DNA from: Styela clava
Taxonomy: Eukaryota; Chordata; Ascidiacea; Stolidobranchia; Styelidae
NCBI RefSeq assembly: GCF_964204865.1
Contig: NC_135252.1
Span: 18,745,383 to 18,809,382, forward strand
Length of the DNA stretch: 64,000 bases
Direction of reading: 5' to 3'
Shown here: piece by piece, positions 37,094 through 51,376 of the stretch
Layout of the letters: the number at the start of each line of letters is the position of its first letter
Position numbering within the stretch: position 1 is the stretch's first letter
The notes under the pieces: generated by a model
The model's input: the letters and a program-made list of their open reading frames with translations, nothing else
Told to the model about the DNA's origin: nothing
Database searches by the model: none
Made by a program: the position numbers and the translations under genes

Positions 37094-40000
37094 TTAAGCA
37101 CATCCACAACGAATGTATTGGTAACATCTATTGCGTCTAACGATTCTGAATCTTCTGTAAGTGCTATAAAAAAGAATATATTATATAATACTAAACCATG
37201 TGCGTAAAAAATGACATTATCACTTGGAAAATTATCTTAATCTCAAAGGATTGAGCATTCGTATATTGAATATGCTTGTTTGCCGGACATGAACCAAAAC
37301 CAACTTTGTTCATTGATAAATTTAGAACTCACCAGAAGCGCCTGATTTTGTAGCGGTACACCCTGTAGGTAGGCAAGGCACATTTGTATCTGAAGACAAC
37401 ACGGATCTTTGGGACGGAGAATTTAGCACGGTAAGTGCATCTGTAAGAACAAGCGTAGTGTCTTGTGAATGAACGGATGTGTTTCCTCCATGCTCTGTCG
37501 AACTTGCGAAGTACCCTGTTTCTGTCAGATCTTGCCTTGAGTTTGTATGCATTGTAGAGTCTGCGGGCTGCACCACGGAGTCTTTTGCTGGTGTAGAATT
37601 TCATGAATTTAGCATATTGCCTCACCTTCAGCTTGTAGATCTGAAAAAGGATATCAATCATAACAATTTGGATTGAAAATCTTTATAAAAAATCTCTAAA
37701 AAACTTTATTTATTTTGTATACCAGAAAATTATGTTTGAAAAATAAACTAAATTCAATGAAAAATTCCTATTTTCTAAAATTATTACAATGTATGGGCTT
37801 CAAAATAATATTCAAATTAATTTAACACTTACAATAGTTTACCTTGGTCAGACGTCTTGAAAGGCGTGTCCTCATTCTCCTTCTCAGTTTCTTGAGACGC
37901 CTGCTGTATTTGGTGATTCTTATTTTTCTGGTAGACAAACAACGTTTGTAACCCTTAACAACTCTGGAGATCAAACGGTTGATCATCTTCTTGTAGCTAG
38001 CAAGTCTGGATTTGTAGAACTTGGTGGCTCTTGCAAGTCTTCTTGCGAGCATTTTCTTGTATTTTCTGATTGCCCTTCTCTTTTGACGACGCAATTGTCT
38101 CTTGTATGCTGCAAACTTTCTCAAATAACGTTTAGTGATGCGTTGGGATCTGTGAACAACATAAATATTTTTGCGTGCATTCAACTCAGTCATAACCGTC
38201 TTGAGGTGAATTATATTATACATAATGACTTCCAATATATTAATTTAGAAAACTAAATTCAACTCTTTTTGTAATGAACTCACCTGCACAAGTAAGTGGA
38301 TCTGAAATAGGTTCTCAAAACTATGTGTCTCTTGTTGACAATTTTGGTGAATCTTTTCAATGCGCTCTTGTTACGTCTGATAGCAAGTTTTCTCCATGCT
38401 CTGTATTTTCTCCATGCGGCGGAAATTGCCTTGTTTCTTCTGGCTCTCAGCTTTTTGGTGAATTTCTTGACAGATACATTGACCTTTTCTAAAATTTATT
38501 ATATTATTTTAAAATAACACAAAATGTAACATAAAATATTAAAAATTCGTGAGAAATGTCTTACTGTTGTTACAAGATTTCAATTTCTTGAATCTCATTT
38601 GTCTGTACTTGAATCTGTAAGTGATCAAACGGAAGCATCTGGATCTTCTGATTTTGAATCTCCACACGTATCTGATTCTGCGGCTGGAAAATATTAACAA
38701 ATCATAAAATAAATTTTTACCAATGTTACATTCAAAATTTAGTCAAACCAGTCCAATATCAAATAAACTTTTGTCGTCTTACCAGGTACGGTAATAACGT
38801 CTTCTTCTGAAGCACAAAGTTCCTGTTGCACATTGATAAGCACATGCGTAATTCTTCACAAGTCTGGCGGTTGCACTTCTCAGCTTGCGGCTGTATACGC
38901 TGGCCCTTCTCAGGTATGCTCTTGTTTCACGTCTTCTGAAGACTCTGATAACTTTGCGCACGTCACGTCTTTTCCATGTTCTAGAGCCTGAGAAAAATAA
39001 TTCATTTTATACTCAAGACAGATAACACACAAATATATGGACAGGAAAGATTCGTCAATGACATTGTCACGCAGTTTCTAGAACAAGGATTGACAAATCA
39101 AATGAGGGTGAAATAGATTAGTGGTAGGCTACTACGAATTTGACAAAGCACAGTAGTCAGTTGTAAAGTATTGATGATAGAAAAACAATTGTTTTTAAAA
39201 ATTGAAGCCACAATTCAACACAAATGATCAATACTTTCAATTTGTTCATGATGATACTTCGAATGCCAAACAAAATTCTTTTTGTATTCAAAATTGTTTA
39301 TTTGAAAGTAAAACTACTTACAATGGACTCTAGTGAGGAGTTTCTTGAAGATGGCAACTCTCTTGGTGACGAATCTCTTCATGACCTTCTTGTACCTTCT
39401 CACATATTTGTTCATGCGTTTCTTCAAAGATCTTCTGTATTTGGTAATTCTGGTCTTGCGGTTTCTGAAGCACCTTACAGAGCTGTAAATAATATGTTAT
39501 ATCATTTTGTATGGAAATCTTCATGCACATTATGTCTATCTATGAAGTTAATCATACAATCTGCGAAGTCTTCTGTGGAACTTGAGAACAGTACTGTACA
39601 TTCTCTTCATAACTCTCTTGTAACTCTTGACTGCACGTCTGTACATTCTGCTGATAGCAGCATTGTATTTTCTGATTGCCTTACTCTTCAACTTGAGGAT
39701 ACGTCTTCTCTCACGCCTTGAAGCACGACTGTAAATACCAAATTTTAAATCATGTCATGAGAATGCATTTATAAGTCGCAACATTAGTGGACTTACCGAA
39801 GATATCTTTTGGTGTATTTGTTGACTGATCTTCTGTATTTTCTTTTGGCTGCAGACACGCGAACGCACATTACATTGTACCATTTTCTGTAGCTCTTCTT
39901 CATTTGTTTGTGGATTGAGAGGGCTCTTCTGGACAAACGAGTTCTGACAACCCGAACGAACTTCCTTTCAGACCATTCTTAAAATTTCATATAGAAAATA

Positions 40001-40716
40001 ATGCAAAAGAAATGTCAAATAAAATTTCCTGGCTATCATCTAATTTCCTGGAGTAAATGTGCACAAATTAATAAAAATTCGAATTTGTATATTTATTGCT
40101 TCACACTTTATATTGTACATTAGTATTTGTGTATATATGGGGTATTTGTGGTGGTATACGTGATATTGGACGTCCTTGCAACGGCCAGTTTCTTCATTTC
40201 ATTTTTTTTTCATTGACGCATCAATTTGGCAAATAATAAAGACAAAAGCTATTTCAGGGTGAAATTCTTAGAGACATTTTTATTAATATTATGTCTAATC
40301 AAACAGACAGAAAAACTGTCAAACATGACATTGTCTGTTTCCACAAATAATGTATTATTTGGCTGAATTCCCTTTGCATGACATGGCTGTTTATAAACTT
40401 TCAATAAAAATTACCTCTGAATTTTCGAGAGGTGCATCTCTTTCCGGGATATGAGGTCAACACAGAGCGATAGTATCTAGAAGTGCACCATGCTTGTTTG
40501 AACTTGAAGCTGAATCGGAAACACGTGGATGGGAAAGTGTAATATCTCCTGACGTTCCAGCGGACGTAACCGCAGTGACTGGGTTGAATGTAAACGGCGG
40601 CATTTGCTGCCTGAAAATGTAAGATTTTGGTTGTCGAACAAAATTGAAAACTAATTTAATACCTTAAGATATATACTTACGGCCAAGCAGACCAGAAGTA
40701 CTAACAGAGTCTTCAT
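37094..40716 (-). CDS. Secreted, extremely basic Tyr/Cys-containing protein, copy 4 (most diverged copy)
   Basis: Exons, first to last: 40681-40716, 40415-40610, 39797-39977, 39558-39728, 39322-39482, 38783-38987, 38565-38683, 38284-38488, 37843-38149, 37333-37640, 37094-37163. The frame is intact for 652 residues. Changes against copy 1: Thr356 to Asn at the end of exon 7, Lys371-Thr372 to Arg-Ala in exon 8, Ile474 to Leu in exon 9 and Thr584 to Ser in exon 10. All are conservative for charge. The exon 7 donor is GTAAGA instead of GTGAGA, which supports the inferred junction. Silent changes lie in exons 2 and 3. Intron 1 has lost the G before a poly-A stretch upstream of the acceptor without touching the CAG. 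Confidence 0.85.
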
Positions 40717-40741
40717 GATTGTCTCTACTCGGTGTCGAATA

Positions 40742-40776
40742 AGGACTGATTTTTGCAGAAAATTTCCCAGTATATA
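40742..40776 (-). promoter_or_regulatory. Core promoter of gene copy 4
   Basis: TATATA at 40771-40776 and the initiator TCAGTCC, spacing conserved. Confidence 0.7.
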
Positions 40777-43700
40777 TGCTGTAGAAATCCACTTCATAAT
40801 TCTTAATTGTTCATTATAAATTTATCGAAGCAAACACTACTTCGGGTTGAAGGGCTTTGTAATTTTGGGTGTGTCTTTTCGTTGTCAGGGCAATATGCAT
40901 CAATACTTTGGATTGTGCCAATAATACGCCTATATCATTGAAATAACTTTGTGTCTTAGGTCATCTTCCTTTTTTATTGGTTAATAAACACATCCCTCCT
41001 CTTGTAATAGCTAAATGATACTCGTACTATTGCGTGTGTATAGTTTGTTGTTAGAAACAGTTTGATGCCTGGGATTATATGTTTAAAACGTAGCTCAACA
41101 TTGCTTCATGTTTATATTGAGCAGACAATACCATCAATAGCCAATTCTCAAGTAGAGTCCTTTAGCATGATCGTGTTTTTAAAGATTTACCGATCATTTC
41201 GTTGCTGAAAAAAATTTATTTAATGTTATACATTTAATAAAAAATAAAAAGTCAATTATAGTTTTGCTAAACAATAAATAATTCAGATAACACCAAAGTG
41301 TTTAAAAAGTTTCCTATATCGGAACAGTATATTATTAATTTCGAGTATAAATTTGCTATATTGCCTGATTGTTACATATTCCAGTTTTCTATTTGTATTT
41401 CATTTCGAATTTCTACTAATTGGCCTTTCCGTGATGATGAAATAAGGAATAGTAAAAAATTTATGTCTTTAAAAATACACAATATATATTCTGTAAAGAA
41501 AACAAGAGGCCAAAGCTCAAATATAAGGACATAAATTCCAATACATACTTCACGACTAACGCAAACGTGAACCGCCGCAAGATGCGCGATTTCTTGATGA
41601 GGTAATCACACACTAAAAACGAATCTCATAGAGCCAACAGAAATATTTGAAATGAATAAAAGTAATTGCCTAGCGACCAATAAAAATTTTTCCACTGAAA
41701 ATTTCAAAGCAATTGGTCCAGTAGGTAATAAAAAAAAAGTGAAGAAGGAAAGGAATACTGACAACATGATGATCAACAACAACATAATACCAAAACGCTC
41801 CATAGGTACTCTCCAATAAGGGTTATACCATATTCCAGGCTAAACGAAGTATGTATAATGATTCTTTGGTCTCGTTCAGCGTGAAGATTTAAATATTTGC
41901 TGTCGTGGGGCTGTCTATGCTGAGGTAAAGCAACAACAAGCGGGTGACCGATAATTTCAAAAGTAACGTAGCATAAAAGAGTCCAAAGATTGTACTTCCG
42001 ATTACCAAGTTGAGTCTCCCGGGTTATAGCAGAATTAATGAACAATAGTGAATGAAGAATTATAATTCAAGTATTGATAAAAACGTCATCTCTCTTGCGT
42101 TAGGACATTGCTATCTAAGAAATTAAACCACTATTTGACAAAATTTACATTAGCATACACACGCGACCTATTTCGAATAACGGGAAGCTGGTTCATTTCG
42201 ATTTTTGTGTACGAAATCAAGGCGCGATTTTTGACACAGTATCTTGTTTTCTTATTACATTTTTTATATTTGTTTGAAAGATATTCATACATATGGTCAT
42301 ACTATTTTATATTCCTTCAATTTATCTTTATTCTAACAACAACAAAATAAGACGATGATATATCAAAATTGTAGATGCTAATTTAAAAAATAAGTTATTT
42401 GAAAAATTGACACAGAAATTTTCATCACTACTCAAATGACTACAGTGGTGCATTTTTCTCGTAATGACAAAATTGTTGACACAATCTGATATGTTAAAGC
42501 TTAGTGCTTTGGCAATATATTAATAACAAAGTCTTTAAACTACGCATTAGTCCTACTTGTAATATTTCAAGAAATACAAAGGGTTGATGTTGTGGTTGAA
42601 AATAGCTGCATTGTTGTTTTATCAACAGCAGTCAGGAAGTTAAAGGCAAACAAGACAAAAGTTACAATTATCCAATTATGCTTATGTGTTGGTTATCAGA
42701 ACTTTTTTTTCATAATAGCAATGTACACGATATTAGTGTTTACTTTGTAAGGTTTCAATAATAATTAGGAGTGAACATATGATTTGAAATACTCATTATG
42801 TTGTTTCATCGACAAGCTTTATGACTTGAATGAAAACAATGAAATATATACATCATCTCATTATGAAGTTGTGTTGATTTATTAGCAAGCGTATGTTATT
42901 TTAATGTTTAATTTCCAAGTTTGTAATCACAGTCACTATGCAATGCCTTGATGCTGCAATTGGATATTTTGAAAGATAATAATAAATTGCATCATGCAAC
43001 CGATGTAAAATAAATAAAATAAAAAAAGGTTACAAGCTATAATTATAGGTTGAATTTCTCATTTCAACCTAACGTTCCTTTGAATGACTACTTTGTATTT
43101 CAATCCATAAATATTTAAATAAATTGAATATTTGACGTCACAACTTTATTGCAATTTCCAGTAACGGTAAAAAATCCCGAAAAAGGGAGTCGCCGCATTA
43201 CAAAACAAGTCATCAACAGAAACTTGAAACTTTGCTTGATATGTCATATTAGTTTGTAAGTTATATGTTTACGTAAACGCTCCATCTTGTTTTTTCGCCA
43301 ATTTTATCATTCATATAACAAGAAAATTACGACAATATATGCAAATAAAAAAATCGTCGAAAAAAGAAACGAAAATAAATCAAAATTTGAATACGGCTTG
43401 TGATATTAAATAAGGCTAATCAGAAAATATATTTATTATTGCTATAAGATAGTTACTTGTTTCTTTTAGCATGGTATATATGAAAAATCTTAACAATATT
43501 TCCCATCTACCATGGAGAAGACCCTTTTTTTCTAACTTATTACTAAGAAATTAAATATGAGGTTGACCTAAGTTACAATTATTGAGAACATACTTATGCA
43601 ATATTCAAAACATAAAATCAAAGACACTGTTGATTTATCGAGACCAAGCTTAGCAAGGTCACCATCATATGACCATTTTAATTAAAGTAGATGCTAATTT

Positions 43701-46700
43701 AAAAATGAAATTATTTGAAAAGTTGACACAGAAATTATCATCACTACTCAAATGACTACAGTGGTGCATGTTTGGCGTATTAAGAAAATGTTGGCATAAC
43801 CTGATGTGTTGAATCTCAGTGCTTTTGCAGGTGAACCAAATATCTCAATAACAAAATCCTTATATTGCTAAGTGTAATATTTCAAGAGATGATAAGGATT
43901 GATTTATGGTTTAAAATAGCTGCCATGTTGTTTTATCAACAGCAGTCAGGACGTCAAAAACAAACAAGACAAAAATTACAATTAAATTCAATTATGCATA
44001 TGTGTTGGTTATCGGAAATTTATTTTTTTTCATAATAACAATGTTAATATACACAATATTAGTGTTTGGTTTGTAAGGTTTCAATAGAAATTGGGAATTT
44101 AAAATGTGATTGGAAATATTATAATGTTGTTTTATCGACATGATACAGGATTTGAAATGCAAACAATGAATTATGTACATTATCTCATTATGAAGTTGTG
44201 TTGATTTATTAGCATGCGGGTGTTATTTTAACGTTTATGTACAGAGTTTGTGATCACAGCCACTATGCCAACCCTTGATGCTGTAATTGGATGTTTTGGA
44301 AGATGATGAAACATTGCATCATGCAACCTATGTAAAATAGATAAAAAAGCTCAAAATCTCATTGCAACCTAACCTAGCTTAAAATCTCTTTGCAACCTAA
44401 CGTTCTTTTGAATTCAGAAAATGTATCATTGTTATGATGCAATTACTTGTCTCTTCTTGCAAGGTATTTATGAAAAAGTATAAAAATATTCTCCATTCAC
44501 CATGAAGAAAAGAAGATCTGTGTTCATAGTTACCTCAAACTTAGAAATTTATAACTTAGAAATGAAAGAAAAAGTTGACCTAAGCGTCACAATCAATAGT
44601 TGAAGCTCACTGCTTTGGCAGCTAAACTAAAAAATGAATAACAAATTTCTGATATAACGGATTAGTACTACTTATAAAATTTCCGTGAATACAAAGAATT
44701 GACTGTGTGGTTGGGAATAGCTGCACTGTTGTTTTATCAACAGAAGTTAGGACGTCCAAGGCAAATGAAACCAAAATTACAATTTCCCAATTTTTTTTCA
44801 TGTTTGCAGAATTTTTATGTGTTTTTCATTAAGGGATTATTAATTTTATTTCTGTAAATAAATATTTCTTTATAATATAAAGTGATGAGTTTTCAACTGA
44901 ATTACATTTACTTTTTGGTTCCCGTGTCTCAGAAATAGCAATGAATGCTATTTTTAAATTTTGAGAAGAAAGCTTTTGAAAGTTTTTTTATCGAAATACA
45001 TAAATGATTTAATATAAAAAATTTCATTGAGGCTCAAGATTCTATCTATTAGACATTAGTTTATTATTGCAAATTTATGAAAAATGAAGAACGTTCCATG
45101 TGTAACAGTAGAGAATAATTTCAATATGAAGTAAATTAAGTAATGTAGTATGTGGTATATTGAAAACCAAAAGGCAAAAACGAAATATAATTCACGATGC
45201 AATGTGAAACAGCAAAACGTCTGTCAATATTGGATATTCAATAATATATCATATGGTATAATAACAACTATAACGTATAACAACAACAACAACAGGTAAT
45301 AAGCATTGAATGCCATCTTGTGCTGTTTTAGAGTTTCATTTAATCGGAAATTTACTAATATATTTAATTGAAAACAAAGTAAAATTATACTTCTCAATTT
45401 TATAGCTGTAACACTAGTAGATATAATGAATAACCGAAACCCTGAACAAAACTTTAGAAATGAAATAAACGTTCGGTCACAATTTATATTCAGTGTTGTT
45501 AAAGTATTGGCACCGGGAAAGTGAGACTAATCCAACAAATAAATTTAAAGAGTTCAAAGCGACACGGATGGTTTGGTGACAAATTTGTTTTGTTAAAACA
45601 GAATAAATCACAAATTTCAGTTTGAGCTGATTGAGGTATCTATATATTGAGCGTTACTGTATGTTTTCTATATAATGTCTATATTTGTGATCAGCACGGT
45701 GCTGAATACAATCATTTGTCTTGAATTTGCAAGCTATATCTATAAATTACCAGGCATTGGGATTTAAATTGGCGCTTATTTTATGCTAAGTGTTGACCGG
45801 TCCATCTCATTCCTGATTTTATATAAAATACATTTCTAAAGTCTGTCAATAATATTTTGCCAACGTGCAGCATCTGTTTGTCTAAACGTGTTGGTCTATC
45901 CCAGATAAAGGGCACGTATAAAACAACAATACCTGTATACAACGCCTGTTTCTGTTATTATGTCATTCAAATAGTATCGTTATCAAACTACAACAACTTT
46001 AAAGTAGATTCCCTAAATGTGTTTGTCTATCCTGATCATTGGGCACGTGTATAAAACAATAATATACCTGTTTCTGTTCATTTATTATTTTAATATTTAT
46101 TATGTTGGGTATCTCAAAGAAATAATTACAAAGTAGTAATGAAAACTTAATTGCAAAGCCAACAGAGTGAATTAGACAGAAAAACATCTTATTACTTCCT
46201 AATTATACATTATATGATTTTATAGTTTAAAGAATAAATTGATTTCCTATAAGCGTAAATTTTCTATACATTGAGTACTTTTTATTTGGATTTTAAAGTT
46301 CTATCCTATTATAGTTCTATTCAGTAGATCCGAATACAGGGCCAATTAAGATGCTCGTGGATGAGTCTTCTTCTGATGAGAAGCTGCAAAGCTCTGAAGA
46401 ATAGAGCCAATTATAATATCTATCTATAAAATGAGATGAATAAATTTGTATCTCCAAGTTCAAGGACCTGCAGATCTCGCCTGGATCCACTGATATACGA
46501 GATATATATTGGGCATGAAAATGACCTACGCATGCTGAAGAGCATGAATCTTTTGTTTATCAAATTCAAGCTGCGCCATTGCAGGAGCAATTCGATGTCT
46601 TATTAACTGTTTATAGTAGCGAGCGTCGAGGATTCATGGCCTAATTATTGATAAATAAAATTATCTTTTTTGGACACGAAGTGGACATAACGATCGTTTC

Positions 46701-47587
46701 AATATTATGTTGTTGTTGTTCTTGTTCTTGTTCTTTTACACGTTTTTAAAAAGTCGCTTTTCTCTTCGAATACTGGACCAATTGCTTTGAAATTTTCAGT
46801 GGTTAAAGATTAATTTTTTCGCTAGAAGGCTATTACTCTTATTTATTTCAAAATTTTGCGTGAATTCTATGAAATTTGATATTTGGTCTAAAATTTTGCT
46901 GTGTTATTTTTTATCCATGGGAACACGGATTTTAGTCAGTGTCATGACTGGCTGTACGTTTTGATTCTGCAAAATTCTTGCTACTGGAAATTCAGAACTT
47001 TTTTGAGGGTACCGGTAGCGTCAAAGGTACCGGTAAGGACTGATTCGCTCTGGTCTAACGTGTCCATATATTTATGCGTAGCTCTCTTGTTGAAATAAAT
47101 AGTTCTACGTTTAAAAGATCAGAAATATTAAAATTGTAATAATGATCAATTTGGTTGTTGCTCATATAAATTAGTATACATAGCTAATTATCGATATTTC
47201 CTTAAGATGTGTCAAAATATAAGGACATTATTATGGTTAAAACTGTTCATTTCATTTTGATAAGTTTTCAAGGTTTAGTTTCTCGAATTCAGAAAAATTC
47301 ATTTATTCGATCGTATTTAACGTTTTACGCTTTTATATAATGTTTGGTACAAGAATTATTGACTTGATTAAAAAAATTGACAAATATCAGTTTTGTGAAA
47401 TTTTGACACGCTTCTATTCTGGAATATTGATTTACAAATTTAAAACGATTAAAACAGGCATGAGTTCCCCCCTACCTTGCCTAATGGTGAATTCGCACTA
47501 GACACACCACAATTTTGCTCTAATGCTGTCAGACCTAGGAACACTCAGGAAATTATAAAATCTAGATTTTATGCAATTGCCGTGAAT
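40777..47587. other. Intergenic spacer between gene copies 4 and 5
   Basis: It holds the minus-strand dispersed repeat (core 41692-41722) and spacer repeat R from about 42371 to 44815, with a small deletion near 42514 that breaks the open frame seen in other monomers. The CAA run, the CACGTATAAAAC duplication and the insert at 46666-47090 follow. The switch between spacer haplotypes lies near 44.9-45.0 kb. No gene seen. Confidence 0.6.
46666..47090. mobile_element. About 425-bp insert, monomer 5
   Basis: Same element and same ends as in monomer 2 (TGGACACG and CGTGTCCA). Confidence 0.5.
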
Positions 47588-47593
47588 TTTATT
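47588..47593 (-). promoter_or_regulatory. Polyadenylation signal of gene copy 5
   Basis: AATAAA on the minus strand in the conserved position. Confidence 0.65.
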
Positions 47594-47694
47594 TCAAAAG
47601 CAAAATATGTTAAACGCAATTGATGTAAACTCAACAGCCTAAACTATAACTAAACTAAAATGATTGTTGGTCGGTCGTTCGGTCATTGTTGCAT

Positions 47695-50600
47695 TTAAGC
47701 ACATCCACAACGAATGTATTGGTAACATCTATTGCGTCTAACGATTCTGAATCTTCTGTAAGTGCTATAAAAAAGAATATATTATATAATACTAAACAAT
47801 GTGCGTAAAAAATGACATTATCACTTGGAAAATTATCTTAATCTCAAAGGATTGAGCATTCGTATATTGAATATGCTTGTTTGCCGGACATGAACCAAAA
47901 CCAACTTTGTTCATTGATAAATTTAGAAGAACTCACCAGAAGCGCCTGATTTTGTAGCGGTACACCCTGTAGGTAGGCAAGGCACATTTGTATCTGAAGA
48001 CAACACGGATCTTTGGGACGGAGAATTTAGCACGGTAAGTGCATCTGTAAGAACAAGCGTAGTGTCTTGTGAATGTACGGATGTGTTTCCTCCATGCTCT
48101 GTCGAACTTGCGAAGTACCCTGTTTCTGTCAGATCTTGCCTTGAGTTTGTATGCATTGTAGAGTCTGCGGGCTGCACCACGGAGTCTTTTGCTGGTGTAG
48201 AATTTCATGAATTTAGCATATTGCCTCACCTTCAGCTTGTAGATCTGAAAAAGGATATCAATCATAACAATTTGGATTAAAAATCTTTATAAAAAATCTC
48301 TAAAAAACTTTATTTATTTTGTATACCAGAAAATTATGTTTGAAAAATAAACTAAATTCAATGAAAAATTCCTATTCTCTAAAAATATTACAATGTATGG
48401 GCTTCAAAATAATATTCAAATTAATTTAACACTTACAATAGTTTACCTTGGTCAGACGTCTTGAAAGGCGTGTCCTCATTCTCCTTCTCAGTTTCTTGAG
48501 ACGCCTGCTGTATTTGGTGATTCTTATTTTTCTGGTAGACAAACAACGTTTGTAACCCTTAACAACTCTGGAGATCAAACGGTTGATCATCTTCTTGTAG
48601 CTAGCAAGTCTGTATTTGTAGAACTTGGTGGCTCTTGCAAGTCTTCTTGCGAGCATTTTCTTGTATTTTCTGATTGCCCTTCTCTTTTGACGACGCAATT
48701 GTCTCTTGTATGCTGCAAACTTTCTCAAATAACGTTTAGTGATGCGTTGGGATCTGTGAACAACATAAATATTTTTGCGTGCATTCAACTCAGTCATAAC
48801 CGTCTGGAGGTGAATTATATTATACATAATGACTTCCAATATATTGATTTAGAAAACTAAATTCAACTCTTTTTGTAATGAACTCACCTGCACAAGTAAG
48901 TGGATCTGAAATAGGTTCTCAAAACTATGTGTCTCTTGTTGACAATTTTGGTGAATCTTTTCAATGCGCTCTTGTTACGTCTGATAGCAAGTTTTCTCCA
49001 TGCTCTGTATTTTCTCCATGCGGCGGAAATTGCCTTGTTTCTTCTGGTTTTCAGCTTTTTGGTGAATTTCTTGACAGATACATTGACCTTTTCTAAAATT
49101 TATTATATTATTTTAAAATAACACAAAATGTAACATAAAATATTAAAAATTCGTGGGAAATGTCTCACTGGTGTTACAAGATTTCAATTTCTTGAATCTC
49201 ATTTGTCTGTACTTGAATCTGTAAGTGATCAAACGGAAGCATCTGGATCTTCTGATTTTGAATCTCCACACGTATCTGATTCTGCGGCTAGAAAATATTA
49301 ACAAATCATAAAATAAATTTCTACCAATGTTACATTCAAAATTTAGTCAAACCAGTTCAATATCAAATAAACTTTTGTCGTCTTACCAGGTACGGTAATA
49401 ACGTCTTCTTCTGAAGCACAAAGTTCCTGTTGCACATTGATAAGCACATGCGTAATTCTTCACAAGTCTGGCGGTTGCACTTCTCAGCTTGCGGCTGTAT
49501 ACGCTGGCCCTTCTCAGGTATGCTCTTGTTTCACGTCTTCTGAAGACTCTGATAACTTTGCGCACGTCACGTCTTTTCCATGTTCTAGAGCCTGAAAAAA
49601 ATAATTCATTTTATACTCAAGACAGATAACACACAAATATGTGGACAGGAAAGATTCGTCAATGACATTGTCACGCAGTTTTTAGAACAAGGATTGACAA
49701 ATCAAATGAGGGTGAAATAGATTAGTGGTACTACGAATTTGACAAAGCACAGTAGTCAGTTGTAAAATATTGATGATAGAAAAACAATTGTTTTTAAAAA
49801 TTGAAGCCACAATTCAACACAAATGATCAATACTTTCAATTTGTTCATGATGATACTTCGAATGCCAAACAAAATGCTTTTTGTATTCAAAATTGTTTAT
49901 TTGAAAGTAAAACTACTTACAATGGACTCTAGTGAGGAGTTTCTTGAAGATGGCAACTCTCTTGGTGACGAATCTCTTCATGACCTTCTTGTACCTTCTC
50001 ACATATTTGTTCATGCGTTTCTTCAAAGATCTTCTGTATTTGGTAATTCTGGTCTTGCGGTTTCTGAAGCACCTTACAGAGCTGTAAATAATATGTTATA
50101 TCATTTTGTATAGAAATCTTCATGCACATTATGTCTATCTATGAAGTTAATCATACAATCTGCGAAGTCTTCTGTGGAACTTGAGAACAGTACTGTACAT
50201 TCTCTTCATAACTCTCTTGTAACTCTTGACTGCACGTCTGTACATTCTGCTGATAGCAGCATTGTATTTTCTGATTGCCTTACTCTTCAACTTGAGGATA
50301 CGTCTTCTCTCACGCCTTGAAGCACGACTGTAAATAACAAATTTTAAATCATGTCATGAGAATGCATTTATAAGTCGCAACATTAGTGGACTTACCGAAG
50401 GTATCTTTTGGTGTATTTGTTGACTGATCTTCTGTATTTTCTTTTGGCTGCAGACACGCGAACGCACATTACATTGTACCATTTTCTGTAGCTCTTCTTC
50501 ATTTGTTTGTGGATTGAGAGGGCTCTTCTGGACAAACGAGTTCTGACAACCCGAACGAACTTCCTTTCAGACCATTCTTAAAATTTCATATAGAAAATAA

Positions 50601-51316
50601 TGCATAAGAAATGTCAAATGAAATTTCCTGGCTATCATCTTATTTCCTGGAGCAAATGTGCACAAATTAATAAAAATTCGAATTTGTATATTTATTGCTC
50701 CACACTTTATATTGTACATTAGTATTTGTGTATATATGGGGTATTTGTAGTGGTATACGTGATATTGGACGTCCTTGCAACGGCCAGTTTCTTCATTTCA
50801 TTTTTTTTTCCATTGACGCATCAATTTGGACAATAATAAAGACAAAAGCTATTTCAGGGTGAAATTCTTAGAGACATTTTTATTAATATTATGTCTAATC
50901 AAACAGACAGAAAAACTGTCAAACATGACATTGTCTGTTTCCACAAATAATGTATTATTTGGCTGAATTCCCTTTGCATGACATGGCTGTTTATAAACTT
51001 TCAATAAAAATTACCTCTGAATTTTCGGGAGGTGCATCTCTTTCCGGGATATGAGGTCAACACAGAGCGATAGTATCTAGAAGTGCACCATGCTTGTTTG
51101 AACTTGAAGCTGAATCGGAAACACGTGGATGGGAAAGTGTAATATCTCCTGACGTTCCAGCGGACGTAACCGCAGTGACTGGGTTGAATGTAAACGGCGG
51201 CATTTGCTGCCTGAAAATGGAAGATTTTGGTTGTCAAACAAAATTGAAAACTAATTTAATACCTTAAGATCTATACTTACGGCCAAGCAGACCAGAAGTA
51301 CTAACAGAGTCTTCAT
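47695..51316 (-). CDS. Secreted, extremely basic Tyr/Cys-containing protein, copy 5
   Basis: Exons, first to last: 51281-51316, 51015-51210, 50396-50576, 50157-50327, 49921-50081, 49387-49591, 49169-49287, 48888-49092, 48447-48753, 47937-48244, 47695-47764. Intact, 652 residues. Relative to its near-identical partner, copy 2, it has Asn160 instead of Ile and carries Ser472 to Tyr within the second 22-residue repeat of exon 9, a change found in no other copy. It shares Leu474 with copies 2 and 4. Confidence 0.85.
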
Positions 51317-51341
51317 GATTGTCTCTACTCGGTGTCGAATA

Positions 51342-51376
51342 AGGACTGATTTTTGCAGAAAATTTCCCAGTATATA
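51342..51376 (-). promoter_or_regulatory. Core promoter of gene copy 5
   Basis: TATATA at 51371-51376 and the initiator TCAGTCC, spacing conserved. Confidence 0.7.

Larger units (their letters stand above)
13200..44960. repeat. Higher-order repeat, first copy (three-gene block)
   Basis: Sequence from about 13.2 kb onward reappears 31,787 bp downstream with no net length change up to the window end (for example ATG 19529 to 51316 and 30136 to 61923). Neighbouring monomers differ more from each other than monomer 2 differs from 5 or 3 from 6. The left limit is approximate and was judged from diagnostic bases. Confidence 0.8.
35055..45649. repeat. Tandem monomer 4
   Basis: 10,595 bp. It is the most diverged interior monomer in its coding exons. 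Its right-hand part is a mosaic: diagnostic bases match monomers 2 or 3 up to about 44.9 kb and then match monomer 1. It carries gene copy 4. Confidence 0.93.

Noticed and set aside
39224-39721. 165-codon plus-strand open frame, the longest in the window
   Set aside because: It is antisense to exons 4 and 5 of gene copy 4 and is open only because one TAG became TGG in the intron between them. In the other copies the same frame stops after 95-96 codons.
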